A DNA stretch of 64,000 nt from Adiantum capillus-veneris (taxonomy: Eukaryota > Streptophyta > Polypodiopsida > Polypodiales > Pteridaceae), in the NCBI GenBank assembly GCA_014529385.2, contig CM043953.1, positions 80,289,338 to 80,353,337 on the forward strand. The letters are read 5' to 3'. Below are positions 47,689 through 57,689 of this stretch, one piece after another (positions within the stretch are counted from its first letter, which is position 1; each line of letters starts with the position of its first letter). Below the pieces are notes generated by a model. It was not told the DNA's origin. It worked only from the letters and a program-made list of their open reading frames with translations, and did not search any database. The translations under genes were made by a program, and so were the position numbers.

Positions 47689-47984
47689 CTATAGCATGCA
47701 AGTTAGCTTCAGTTGATGTTCAGTTAGAGTTTGAGTCTGCATGCTATTTTGTATTCATATATTGTAAGGCCTTTTACACAAATTGATAATCAATCAAACA
47801 TAAGTGTGTTGTTTTTCCAAGCTGTGTTGATCTCTCTCTATTTCTCTCATTCTGCTGCATCTCCTCCACGCCATGGCTCCCCACCGCCATAGCTTGGCAA
47901 CCCCAACACTGTTCCCTAAGCTTCTTACTGCAAAAACCATTTAAAAATCTTGCCCGCAATTGTTTTTCTTATGGTGGTTCTTAC
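47689..47984 (-). other. intron-like interruption of element C gag
   Basis: On the minus strand the 296-base segment starts GTAAGAACC and ends CTATAG, with ctaac strings 15-45 bases before the AG like branch points. Leaving it out joins the capsid frame (KELTRHL) to the downstream frame (CPRIDDPLDQGL) in phase. The alternative is insertion of a small LTR-like element, since TG and CA can be placed at nearly the same ends, but no 5-bp duplication flanks it. I favour an intron or intron-like insert. Confidence 0.4.
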
Positions 47985-48617
47985 AGATGCCTAGTCAACT
48001 CCTTGATTTTCTCAACATAATTTTTGACTGATAATTTCCTTTACTTTATCTTATCCAGTTCACAGAGGATGTCCTAATCTCCTCTGCAATCTAAATATTC
48101 TAGTCGGAAAGCTTTGAGTAGTTTGTTATATGATCTGAGTTGGCAAGCTGGGTAATGGTAGTACCATTTCCTTGCTGCTTCCTTTAATATTTGAGGAAAG
48201 TATTCCCCCCAGTTATCTTCATCAATACTTTTCAACTTAGTATACTATTCAAAGGCTTGGATATGAACATCCGGGTCATTCTTTCTTCCCACCTTTGAAC
48301 ACTGGAAAATACATTTTCAATGAAGAGTTGTAATCATGTCGATCAGCAGAGTTTCTGCCTCTTCTTGCCTTAGGAACCTGACTCCTTCTTGAAGATTTCT
48401 TGTAATGGTCTGTGTCTGCATCCCACTCAATTTCTTCTTCAGTTTCAGTTTCTGTCTCCTCCCTGGCTTTTCTACTGGAACTATGGCGACTACCTTTACT
48501 GCCTTTGGCTCCTTCATCCCCATGTGTGGTCCAAGAACTCCTGGCCTTGCGTTCTTCCCTCTCAGTTCTTCTTCTTTCTGGACTGACTGGAGTGCTGAGA
48601 GTCCTTAGCCTCATCAT
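47985..48617 (-). pseudogene. element C: gag capsid
   Basis: The frame 48276-48617 (113 codons) begins MMRLRTLSTPVSPERRR and is very rich in Arg, Glu and Ser. It ends at FPVFKGGKK, where the capsid fold starts. After a frame change capsid continues with WGEYFPQILKEAARKWYYHYP, SYNKLLKAFRLEYLD and VKNYVEKIKELTRHL, the usual retrotransposon Gag order. Several stops are present. Confidence 0.7.
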
Positions 48618-48781
48618 CTTGACTGTGCTCCTCCTGAGCCTCAGTCTCAGTCCCTAGTTCAATCTTAGGGTCATAATCTCTTTTTGACTCCTTAGGGATA
48701 GGATAACTTCAGCTGAAAATTCAAACTAGGCAAGCATTCTGGTCAATGAGCAAATAGCTCTAGCCACTGGGATAGCCAAAA
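48618..48781 (-). other. element C short leader with probable primer-binding site
   Basis: Directly inside the 5' LTR the minus strand reads TTTTGGCTATCCCAGTGG. A TGG start fits a primer-binding site, but it does not clearly match initiator Met or Asp tRNA, so the primer is undetermined. Confidence 0.35.
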
Positions 48782-49289
48782 TGGAATTGGATCTATCTCT
48801 TTAGATAGCTGATTCCAGTGTTAGAATTTACAGCTACTGGAAGTCGTCAGTTCAATCAATGAAATTGGAATGGAATATGGAAACTGAACTAGAATGGTAA
48901 ACTGAACTGAAATACTCTACTGGGACTAGAAACAGACTGAATGACTGGAAAAGTATTTCAGATTCAGATTCATAATTTATGAAGAACGAGTACAAGGTAT
49001 AACAGACCGAAGCCCAATTGACTACTGTAGTAATGATTACAAAGTAGAATTACAAGTGAAGAGATTGTAACTCAAGAACATCTTTGGAGACTAAAACCAA
49101 GAGACTAGGAGTAAGAAGTCAAAAGTACAAGCAGCCCAAAGTACAATCAGCCCATTACAATGTAATGGGTCCTATTTATAACCTCTTGAGGTTAATGTGG
49201 TAACCACCGTGGTAATTTACTGAGACTGATCCACTGTTCGGCTTCCAGGAGACAGTTCCCGCCTGTTGAGACTGTCTTCGCTGTATACA
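48782..49289 (-). mobile_element. element C 5' LTR
   Basis: 508 bp, minus strand TGTATACAGCG...AATTCCA, with a TATAAATA box at 49173-49180. Followed on plus by TGTGC, the target-duplication partner of TATGC at 29864-29868. Confidence 0.9.
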
Positions 49290-49317
49290 TGTGCTTATAA
49301 AGAATGAATGGCCCATA

Positions 49318-49824
49318 TCATGTCAGAGGGTATCTGTAGCTCCTGAAGGCGCTGAAGAGTCTATCTCTCGAGATGGTGTCAAATGCCTTGCGGAAGTCCA
49401 CAAAGCAGCAGTAGAGTCTCCTCTTCCGCGCCGTTGCTCTGCCTATTCGACAGCAAAGCACAAAAATGTGATCGATAGTCGAGAAAGTGTGTCTAAAACC
49501 TGCCTGTCCTGGTGCTTGTATCCCTGATACCTCTGCATGTGTGCTAAGCTCTACCCCAAGAACTGCCGCGTATAGTTTGGCCAATGTGCGGCCAATCATG
49601 ATAGTCCTGTAGTTCCCTAGATCCAGAATGTCGCCAGATTTGTGGATAGGCACAATCGTGTGCATAGTCCACTCCTTTGGTAGTCCCTCAACCAACATAT
49701 AGTTGAAGAGACGTGCTATTAGGGGGGAGAGAGTCTCTGCCGGATAGATTAGGCGCTCGCTTTGTAGGTCTGTATGATCAGCTGAACGATCGTGCTGTAG
49801 GCGCTGAATGGCCCTCTCCACCAT
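49318..49824 (-). pseudogene. LINE D reverse transcriptase, fingers and motif A
   Basis: 168 codons with LPKEWTMHTIVPIHKSGD (fingers), YRTIMIGRTLAKLYAAVL, QAGFRHTFSTIDHIFVL and CFVDFRKAFDTISRDRLF (motif A, Asp present). The frame shifts at its end (RYPLT then stop) just before the element C junction. Motifs B and C are at 29365-29850. Confidence 0.85.
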
Positions 49825-50076
49825 AGTAGATGTAAAGAAAGTCGAAGTGGTAGGTCGAGGGTCGGATGGCTCTGGGATCGGTGGCTGGCCAGGTATCTGG
49901 TATAGGCGCTTGGCATAGTCATGCTAGGTCTGAGGGTCCTCTAGTGGGGTAGTAGGACGTGGCTCTCCTAGAGTCCTCCATGCTATGGTGCAGTCTGTAC
50001 TCATGAGAAGGTGGTACAACATAAGCTCCTACTGCTCCTCGAAGGCCCGCCTTTTACGGCGTGTAATGGACTTCAT

Positions 50077-51265
50077 CTATCTCCTGAACTCGCTCTCGGG
50101 GATCTCATCCAAGGTTCGTTGAGCCTGCAGCTGTCTGTAGAGGTCTCTGCACTCCCTGTCATACCATCTGTTCTGGGGCATCGTCCTAGAGGGTGGGGGT
50201 CGGCCATTGTGAGTGGTGTGTGGGAAGCAACTGAGGGCTGAAGTGTGAAGAGCTATGAAGAGCTGGCTATTGAGTGTAGAGAGTGGTGTATCTGGATCGA
50301 GAGCATAGATCCCCTCGTACACATGTGATGAATAGACTTTGGCCAGCTCATGTGTGAAATGTATGGTAGTGTGTGGCGTGGGTGTGGGTGGTGTGTGTGA
50401 AATGGGTGAGCCAGTGAAAGAAAGAGCAAGGTATGCGTGGTCAGCCCCGATAGGTAGTGGTGGGATGGTGAAGGATGTAAGCAGGTGAGCTACCTCTCTG
50501 AGGCCGATGATGTAATCCACTATACTACCTCCACCAGACACCGATGGTGGTATGCAAGTCAAGCCTCGAGATGATGGCCATTGTGCCATCCCGTTATAGA
50601 TAACGAGACGGTGCTGTGATCCCAAACGGAGTATGTGTCTCCTATATGGTGTGGGCATGGTGGTATCTCCGGAGGTCCTCTCTGCCTCTGTGTTCTCCAA
50701 GGTGGAGAGTAGTTCTAGGTCATCGAAGTCGTAGATGTCACACTGTCTACTTTGTGTCTTGGCGTTGAAATCCCCCATAAGGAAGACTTCCCCTATTCTG
50801 GAGTACTCCATGATCCCCTCCCAGAGACATGTATATGGTGATTGTGTATCGTCCTCCTCCTCCCCTACATGTGTATGGGTCTCCACTACACTTGCTCCTT
50901 CTGTCTGTGCAAACCTAGAACCGCTAGGTGCGAAGTAGCAAATGGCAATGTATAGAGTGTGCTCCTCCGATAGCTCAATCCGTATCCACATGTAGCATGC
51001 CTCTGGGTCGCGGGCTACTATCTGTATCCTGCTGTGAAGTGAGTGGCGATAGAGGATTGCTACCCCACCAGATCCTCTAGAAGTGTTGTACCGTGTGCAC
51101 TTCCTGTGTAGAGACTCCTATTGGTAATTCTGTACTCGAGGTAGGCCTCTCTCGGGACTCGCATGTGTCTCTGTGAGTAGAACAATGTCTCGGTCATGCA
51201 TCATCTCCTCTAGTCTCCCTGGATGTGTCCATAGATAGCCATTGCAATTTCAAACTGCCATGTGT
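50077..51265 (-). pseudogene. LINE D endonuclease
   Basis: The coding trace starts at 51265 with MAV*NCNG (a TGA in place of Trp, catalytic Asn present) and LLTETHASPERG (catalytic Glu). The long open frame 50077-50991 has AICYFAPSGSRF, VFLMGDFNAKT, SIVDYIIG and IGADHAYLAL, the ordered AP-endonuclease signature. The frame ends at a TAG near 50079, and the linker to RT continues beyond it. It nicked chromosomal DNA for target-primed reverse transcription. Confidence 0.8.
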
Positions 51266-51302
51266 ATCTCTTCGTATAGTGTCCCATAGGCCACGAGCCC
51301 TA

Positions 51303-52255
51303 TGCTACGGCTTTGCCATCAATGATGACTCGACCGTCTTGGTAGGAGGCCCGTTTCCCCTCTTTGCGTGCTTGTTGTACTTGAGGCATGCATGCTCTTC
51401 GGTGTTCTACTTGCATCTTTGTGAGGTCATCATCAAGGTAGATGGGGGCCCCTGTGAGGCCTCGTAGAATGACCCTCTTGCGGGTGAAGAGGGTACGGGC
51501 TTCTTTCGATGGAAATTGGAGGATGAGGGGCCTCTTTTTGGTTGGGTCTTTACCGGCTCTCCAAGCTTTGGTGAAGGGGATTGGGTCTTCTATCTTGTAC
51601 CCGAGTTTGGTACATAGGGTTTTGCCATCTTTCTCGAGAGTGGAGTCTTTCCCTTCTTCCATGCTGGTGACTAGTATATTTAGGCGGCGGGCATGCCTCA
51701 TCTTCTCCTCTTCAAGTGTGGTGTGTACAAGGAGGGCCTCTTCTTTGTGAGCACCCTCTTTGGCTTCTTTTTTAAGGTTCTTCTTGACCACCTCCACCCA
51801 CCCTTCCTTTGAGGCCTCAAGCTTGTCTTCCAAGCTTTCAGTGAGAGCTTTGGTGAGTTCTTCCTTGATGGCCTCTTTGGTTTCATTGTTTATTTCACCT
51901 TCTTCGGGGGTGAGGGATGCTATTGAGGCATTGAGGATGGCCATTTTTTCTTGCATCTCCTTCTTTTCCTTTTCCCATCCTTCTTGGGCCTCCTTCCACA
52001 TCGCGAGCTCCTTCCTTGTCTCCTCGTCTTTAACTCTTTTTCTTTGACCCACTCCTCTTTCTCCTTATTCAAGGCTTCCACTTCCTTCTCGAGCTTGTAG
52101 GGACGGTTGATGATAGTGTTGACGGCGGAGTCCGTCATCTTCTTGTTCTCCTTGATTGTGGCATCGAGCTTGTCGTCCATCTTGGTTAATTCATCTTTGG
52201 TTACTCCTCCTTTTGCCATCTCGAAGCTTTTTTGATTTGTTCGTTTGCCTTGCAT
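51303..52255 (-). pseudogene. LINE D ORF1 (L1-ORF1-like, coiled coil plus RNA-binding core)
   Basis: Starts MQGKRTNQKSF at 52255 (or MAKGGVTKDEL, 12 codons later). A frameshift near 52060 moves to the 250-codon frame 51303-52052. A Lys/Glu-rich coiled coil of about 120 residues is followed by RRLNILVTSMEEG, RPLILQFPSKEARTLF, LTGAPIYLDDDLTKMQVEHR and YQDGRVIIDGKAV. This order, helical coiled coil then RRM-like then C-terminal domain, is that of L1 ORF1 proteins. It would trimerise and coat LINE RNA. Only one frameshift separates the two pieces. Confidence 0.7.
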
Positions 52256-52256
52256 G

Positions 52257-52631
52257 ACTCAAGTGGTGAGGAGAGTCATGTTGAAATGTAGTGATGTGAT
52301 GTGAAAGTGCAATGTGAAATGTGTGTATGTGTGTGTGCGACAGACGGATGCGGTTAATGTGTGCTGTGAAAGTGAAACATGCAATCTGTGTGTGTGTGTG
52401 TGTGTGTGTGTATATGGGTGGCAGTAGCAGGGAGGGATGGGGGTGGCAATGCTGATGCAGGTGCAACAGCTATACAGGCGTGTGGAAATGCAGTGGAGCG
52501 GCAACAAGAGCAACAGCAGCGTGCAGGTAACTCCGGGGGGTGCTGGCGGGTGCTACATGAGCAGGCAGAGATGGTGGCAGTCTCTGCTGGCAGGCGCTGC
52601 GTGAGCAGCCAGGGGTGGTGGCGGGCGCTGC

Positions 52632-52668
<37 letters not shown>
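52257..52668 (-). other. LINE D 5' region with TG and GA microsatellites
   Basis: Non-coding upstream of ORF1. (TG)n at 52387-52411 and (GA)n at 52635-52667 occur here. The GA tract mirrors the GA tract at the 3' end of LINE D (27799-27860). I could not locate the exact 5' end or target duplications. Confidence 0.45.
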
Positions 52669-52671
<3 letters not shown>

Positions 52672-53521
52672 AGAAGAGGATTCTTTAGTCAATATGACCA
52701 ACATTGGCGCATCTAAATATTTCGTTGCTATTGAATGATTGATGTGACCATGTGGCCGTAAAATATCAATTTGGCTCTTGCTCTGATTTTTGTAGGCTTG
52801 GAAGATACGTTTCTTCATCATCTTGACCTCACCAGGATGTGTGGACTAACATAGAGACCACATTCGGTGGCAATGTTACAATTCTAGATTGTTTCTCAAG
52901 ATGGAATTGGATAACTCTGTCTATCAATCATGTGATCCACTTACGAATTATCCATATGCTTTAAGACTTTGATGTCAATGGCTCTTTGCTCTTAAGGTTA
53001 TGAAATTTGATAACAAAAAGCTTGTACTTCTCAATTAATAGTGCCACATAAGAGACATGCATGAGACATATTCCATTCAAAGTTGCCAGTGATGCAGAGG
53101 ATCAAGGAAAGACTCAAATTTTGACCCTTTTGCAGAAGAATTTCTTTCCAAGGGTACAATCAAGAAGTGTACATATCATAAGAATCTGGTCACACAATTG
53201 ACCAATGTTTAAAACAACAAAAAGGCAATACAACAACTAACATGTTCAAATCATTGCTACACCCAACAAAACGGAACAACAATTTAAATAAACAAAGCTC
53301 ACAATTGACTCATATTATAGTGAGGATACTTGGGCTTGCTAAAATTCTTTTTAATACTAGTTTGGTACCGAAAACAGGACACTTTAGTGCCATTTTTTAA
53401 CAAATTTAGATTAAATCCTACTTGCATAAGATGGTGTATTTGAGAAAACCCTCTTGGCATGCTTAAACGTGTCAGCTAGAGGGTCTTTTAAGAGTGCACC
53501 CTTTTTTCTTTCGACACACTA
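52669..53521. other. no gene recognised
   Basis: AT-rich DNA outside LINE D. No convincing ORF or repeat boundary seen. Confidence 0.5.
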
Positions 53522-53672
53522 GAGGGCCCACATGGGGACGTGCTTATCCCTTCCAAATATTAGTCATGTTACATGGTTGAACAAGGGCCGTGTACCATCG
53601 GGCAACAACCAGGCATAGGCATCACCATGGCCACCTAATTGATGCACCACGTGCTAGGAACGACGGAGAGAA
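53522..53672 (-). mobile_element. 5'-truncated SINE copy
   Basis: Matches 3795-3949 in the same orientation over about 150 bases (gtgcttatcccttccaaata, then aggcatcaccatgg and aattgatgcaccacgtgct). The tRNA-like head and poly(G) run are absent. Beyond gggcccac the sequences diverge, with an A/T-rich tail-like stretch (cccttttttctttcg) here. Confidence 0.7.
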
Positions 53673-55119
53673 TACAACCTTGCATTTTAAAACTCATCAT
53701 GATCAAGAATCATACTCATCAAGTTGACCTCCGGAAGAGTGCGATAATACTTTGAATAGGCTGACTTTATAAGCTCAAGAAAAAATGAAGAGACCTTGTA
53801 GAAAATGATACACTACTTTTCCACAATTGTACTATAGATGATTGCAAGTCTCATGTGCAAAAAGATTTACTTGAGAGTATATAAAATAATATGAAGTTCT
53901 ATGTGTGTGATATGGCCATTTCAAGCATATCATTGTATACAAAGATAAAATGTTTTTGATGTATGTGTGCATTTTAGAAAGTGATAGATTGCTTACTCTC
54001 CCCATTGAGGACTCAAGGTAGCTAGGTAAACAAAGAATTATTGGATCATTTTAAATATTCAAAATTGCGCATGAGAAAACTTTGATATTTTTATTTTTGA
54101 GACATAAGCATGCAAACCTCAAATATCTTCAAATTTTTCACGTAGATCAACTAAATGTGTAAAAGTACATAGTATGGATACAATTGGGACACCTAAAACC
54201 TTGATTTTCATGTTATTGTAGAAGGTTCAAGATTTTCAAGAGATTTTGAAAAATAAAAAAATCAAGATAGGGTTCAGGTAATGAGATTTACCTTAGTTAG
54301 GGAGCCATAAATATATGTATTTTCTTGGTTTAACATATATATTCATTTGTAGCTGTCAAACTGCACTAGAAGAGCCCCAATTGCATGAGAGAGCCTTTGG
54401 AAGGCCAAAATTATGCTCTTAGTCAGCACGTACTCAAGTATGTAATCATATCTATAACTTGTGACTTGGAAACTAGTTTTTGAAGGGCATTCTAATGTTT
54501 TGTAACACTAAGCACTAATACTTGGCTTTTACAAACATGAAAAAGGTCATCTCTACAAAAAGATATAAGCATTTTACTATTTTTTGGCAAAATAGCTTGA
54601 AATTCTTCTAAACTTTATGGCTTAAATCTTACCATAATTCTCTCCATAGGGCTTGTATTTTGATATGGAGAAAAATCCAATGTTTTCTCTTCTTCATAAC
54701 CCACCTAAAAGACTTGTTTCTAGCGGGACAAATAAATTGCTAAAACTTGGTAGGAAAACATGACACTTGAATGTCCAATTACAAGACTAATGTTAATCTC
54801 CCAATAATATATCATTTGTATAGCTCTAGTAAATTGGTTTAGACACTACCCATGCCTTTTGGATGTGGTAAGACCGCTCATTACACTTCCATTTGCAGTA
54901 ATTACTAATCCAAGAGGTGAGTCCCATAAGGGGGTCATTTCTTTTTGAGCGTTTGAGTGCATCTCGACAACCATGGAACGCATGCACGCACATGAGCAAT
55001 GCTTTCTTTTTTTAAACCTTTGATCCATGCATGATGGCTTCCCTTTGCACTATCATAGAGACCATGCTAGATGCAATCCTCTAATCCTATCTTTTACAAG
55101 ATAATTTCCTCTCATCTTG
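53673..55119. other. no gene recognised
   Basis: AT-rich sequence without credible coding potential. The only frame of note (54846-55028, minus, 60 codons) has no motif. Confidence 0.5.
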
Positions 55120-55419
55120 GGTCATCTCATAGGGTCACTTTACCTCTGAGCTAAAGGAGGGAACGTTGGCTAGCTACTCACCCAGCTTGTGTAGGAACCA
55201 TCTCTAAGCTAGCTCCGTATTTACTTACCTAAGATGTTTTTTGGGCTATATAAGTCCATCTCCTTGTACATTTGATCATTGAAAATTTAATGGTTATCAC
55301 TTGATTGTCTTTGTTCTGTTAGTCCTCTCTCTCACACACATACTTGATTTTCAGCAAATTTGTGGCGAGATTTGCATTTTTCCCAAAAAGCTCAAATTAG
55401 ACTAGAAAAGGTAAAAACA

Positions 55420-55421
<2 letters not shown>
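55120..55421 (+). repeat. dispersed LTR-like repeat R2, copy 2
   Basis: Same landmarks and order as 15740-15983: tgtgtaggaaccatctct, gctatataagtcc, tttgatcattgaa and atggttatcac. It precedes a CA microsatellite (55422-55464) and lies upstream of copia coding debris in the same orientation, so it may be the remains of that element's 5' LTR; not proven. Confidence 0.4.

Positions 55422-55464
<43 letters not shown>
55422..55464. repeat. (AC)n microsatellite
   Basis: 43 nt of AC repeats followed by gtacacgtggacgcgtacac, an imperfect palindrome. Confidence 0.9.
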
Positions 55465-55466
<2 letters not shown>

Positions 55467-55879
55467 ACACGTGGACGCGTACACACACTGGTTTGGGAAG
55501 AAGCAAGATCAAAAGGAAAAAGAATTAGGTAAGTGCAAGTCCCGACACATTGAAGATTGTTGGCTTTCAAAACACACCAAAAAATTCCATTGACTCATTA
55601 AATATTGAGTGAGTGAGAGAGAGAGCGCGCTGCAAAAGAAAACTTTAGAGACACTTAAGTTACAAAGAGACAATACCTTACATTTCTTTACACCTAAGGC
55701 AATTATTATGGCTAAACTTCTTGCACAAAACAATTTATTTTATGTTGTAAGCTCAATCGGAGACATTGTGTGTCATTATAAATGGTAGCTAAAAAAGACA
55801 AATATATTTCTATAGAGAATCAATGTGTGAGACCTCCACAATTTTAAGCATATAATAATATCACATAGAAACATTACTA

Positions 55880-56646
55880 TGTAAGTTTGACCTTGAGAAG
55901 TGTAAACCTATTGCTACTCCAATGGAAACAAGTTTGAAATTAATTATTCTTGATTCTGGTGATCTTGGCGATGTCACTCTTTATCAAGATGCCTTATTTA
56001 TGTATGCAATACGAGGTCAAATATTTAGTTTGTAGTCTCGTAAGAGTTTAACAGATTTATGCATAGTCCCATATCTAAACATTGGAAGACTATCAAGAGG
56101 ATCTTTCACTATTTGAGTGGAGCTTTACATCTTGGATTGTTTTATCCCAAGGGGGGATCATTGCCACCAGATTTACATGCTTTTTCGGACTTAAATTGGG
56201 CTGGTTGTTGTTATGACACATGAGTATCTACAACTGGTTTTTGTTTCATGATTGATAGTTCATGCATATCATGCTTGAGCAAGAAGCAACCTAATGTGGC
56301 CACTTCTAGTTGTGAAGCTAAGTACATGGCAGTCTTCACAACTACGGTTGAGTGTTTATGGCCCAGACGCCTTATGGCTGATTTGGGTGTTGGACAGGAC
56401 ACTGCCAACATAATCTACAAAGATAGTCAAAGCGGATTGGCAGTTGCAAGGAGACCGATTTTTCATGCTTGCACAAAGCACATTGAGGTATATTATTACT
56501 ATGTCAAAGAGAGACTCTCAGCAGGAGAGATCATCTGCTTATGTGTCGACACAAGACAACCTTGCAAATTTGTTCACAAAGGCATTTCCTCATGAGAAGT
56601 TAGAAGCCTTCCGCAAAGCTTTGGGCTTACTTCCCTTTGTGGATTG
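55880..56646 (+). pseudogene. Ty1/copia RT end and RNase H
   Basis: Traces in changing frames give KFDLEKCKPIATPME (end of copia RT), HWKTIKRIFHYLSGALHLGL, then the open frame 56248-56595 with CLSKKQPNVATSSCEAKYMA, KDSQSGLAVARRPIFHACTKHIE and YYYVKERLSAGEI. The last frame (56444-56647) holds DNLANLFTKAFPHEKLEAF. This is the standard copia C-terminus. In TSSCEAKYMA the catalytic Glu is kept. Everything upstream (gag, integrase, most of RT) is missing or unrecognisable. Confidence 0.8.
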
Positions 56647-56714
56647 ATCATATTCTCAGGGCATGGCACTTTCCTGTACACTATGTGCTAGCTCTTGTTC
56701 ACCACATCATTCCC

Positions 56715-56880
56715 AGGGGGGATTTGTTACCATATATGTGGTTGTGATGTGTGTCACACAACACACTTAGGAGTACCGGGGCATTTTTTCCCTCACTAGG
56801 AGGTTCTTTCCCCTCTATTGGGCTCATGTTAAATATCGTCAATATGCATACATGTAGGTGGCGCACTGGTTGAGCCGGTC
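56715..56880 (+). mobile_element. copia polypurine tract and 3' LTR start
   Basis: aggggggattTGTTACC at 56715-56731 is a polypurine tract followed by a TG LTR start, at the expected distance after RNase H. The LTR (tgttaccatatatgtggttg...) can be followed to about 56880 and is then lost near a poly(G) run. No matching 5' LTR was found. Confidence 0.5.
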
Positions 56881-56889
56881 ACGATGCTT

Positions 56890-56891
<2 letters not shown>

Positions 56892-56933
<42 letters not shown>
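56892..56933. repeat. 42-nt poly(G) tract
   Basis: An uninterrupted run of 42 G between gatgcttttt-like and caattttatttttt sequences. Confidence 0.95.
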
Positions 56934-56935
<2 letters not shown>

Positions 56936-56985
56936 ATTTTATTTTTTGAGTTATCAAAGACATGTTGCACTACGCATTCAACCGT

Positions 56986-57110
56986 GCATGCATAGCGTAG
57001 AGGTATAGCAATTTCCTTTGGCGGAGAGGATCTAGGTTCAAGATGTGTGCACTGCAACTGTGTTGACCTTTTGGTCAACTGATCCCAACCGGTTTCAATT
57101 CATTGGCAAT
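56986..57110 (+). mobile_element. possible second tRNA-derived SINE head
   Basis: TAGCGTAGAGG at 56993-57003 fits the A-box pattern and GGTTCAAGATG at 57035-57045 is a B-box-like string at tRNA spacing. A perfect 7-bp hairpin (gttgacc-tttt-ggtcaac) follows at 57062-57079. Another A-box-like string (ggtggcgcactggttgagcc) lies at about 56859, upstream of the poly(G). Extent and family are unclear. Confidence 0.3.
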
Positions 57111-57346
57111 CGGCTCGAACTGCCATGCCACGCAGGCAAGCTAGCCGATATATAACTAAATCCTCTCTATCGTGTGCCTTGAGCTCCGTCATCTTCACTA
57201 GGATGTGTGTGTATCCTTGCAACCTTAATTCCAACAATCAATGTCTCCATTATTTTCTTTTATATGGCACAATTATTGCGACTCACAAACTTTTGAATAG
57301 GGGAGCCCCCATGTCTCATTAAAGGGAATCAATCAAGATACCTCAC

Positions 57347-57674
57347 TGTAAAGTGTGAGATTTGTCCTAAAGTGTGAGTCAAGGAGAGAAGAGTGGAATT
57401 ATCCCACATGCTTGGAGCAAGGCTGTAGAGCTACTTAAAGCTCATTTCATGAATGGATAAACACAACTCTATTTTGCACTACATGCTTGTCTATGGTGAG
57501 CCTATGCTAAGCTAAGTCAATACTCAAGATTGTGTTTATGAGTCCAAGCTAATTCTATCTTGGAACCTAATTCACTTGAGTGATAATATTGCTTACACAC
57601 ACACACACACACACTCACACTTGCACTATGTTTCTCTTTCATCCACCCTAGCTAGCACAATTCCATTCCTAACA
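57347..57674 (+). mobile_element. copia-type LTR with adjacent primer-binding site
   Basis: Starts tgtaaagtgtgag and ends cattcctaaca. Three bases later CGTATCAGAGCT follows, an initiator-Met primer-binding site with one altered base. The end is firm because of the binding site; the start is my best guess. It includes a CA microsatellite (57597-57614). Coding remains of a copia element lie downstream at 59130-59902, plausibly its body. Confidence 0.5.
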
Positions 57675-57677
57675 ATT

Positions 57678-57689
57678 CGTATCAGAGCT
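57678..57689 (+). promoter_or_regulatory. copia primer-binding site (initiator Met)
   Basis: cgtatcagagct, matching ten of the twelve usual TGGTATCAGAGC bases, three bases after the LTR end. Confidence 0.6.

Larger units (their letters stand above)
29869..49289 (-). mobile_element. element C: Ty3/gypsy retrotransposon, itself split by element B
   Basis: It is bounded by LTRs at 29869-30364 (3') and 48782-49289 (5'), with a 4/5-matching target duplication (TATGC/TGTGC). Without element B it is about 10.6 kb. Order on the minus strand: LTR, gag with CCHC motifs, protease, RT, RNase H, integrase with a GPY-like C-terminus, a large additional ORF, polypurine tract, LTR. RT before integrase places it in Ty3/gypsy. 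It lacks a visible chromodomain. Many lesions are present, and its LTRs differ from each other more than those of element B, which fits an older insertion. Confidence 0.9.
49290..52256 (-). mobile_element. LINE D, 5' half
   Basis: This holds ORF1 (51303-52255), endonuclease (50077-51265) and the N-terminal half of RT (49318-49824), all on the minus strand. The reading runs into the inserted element C and resumes at 29868. Together the halves make about 5 kb, a near-complete element of the ORF1 plus endonuclease-RT type. A GA tract and GT/TG repeats lie upstream of ORF1 (52387-52667). Confidence 0.8.

Noticed and set aside
47689-47984. Solo copia LTR inserted in element C gag
   Set aside because: TG...CA ends can be drawn, but no 5-bp duplication flanks it, and GT-AG borders give a better in-phase join; kept as an alternative only.
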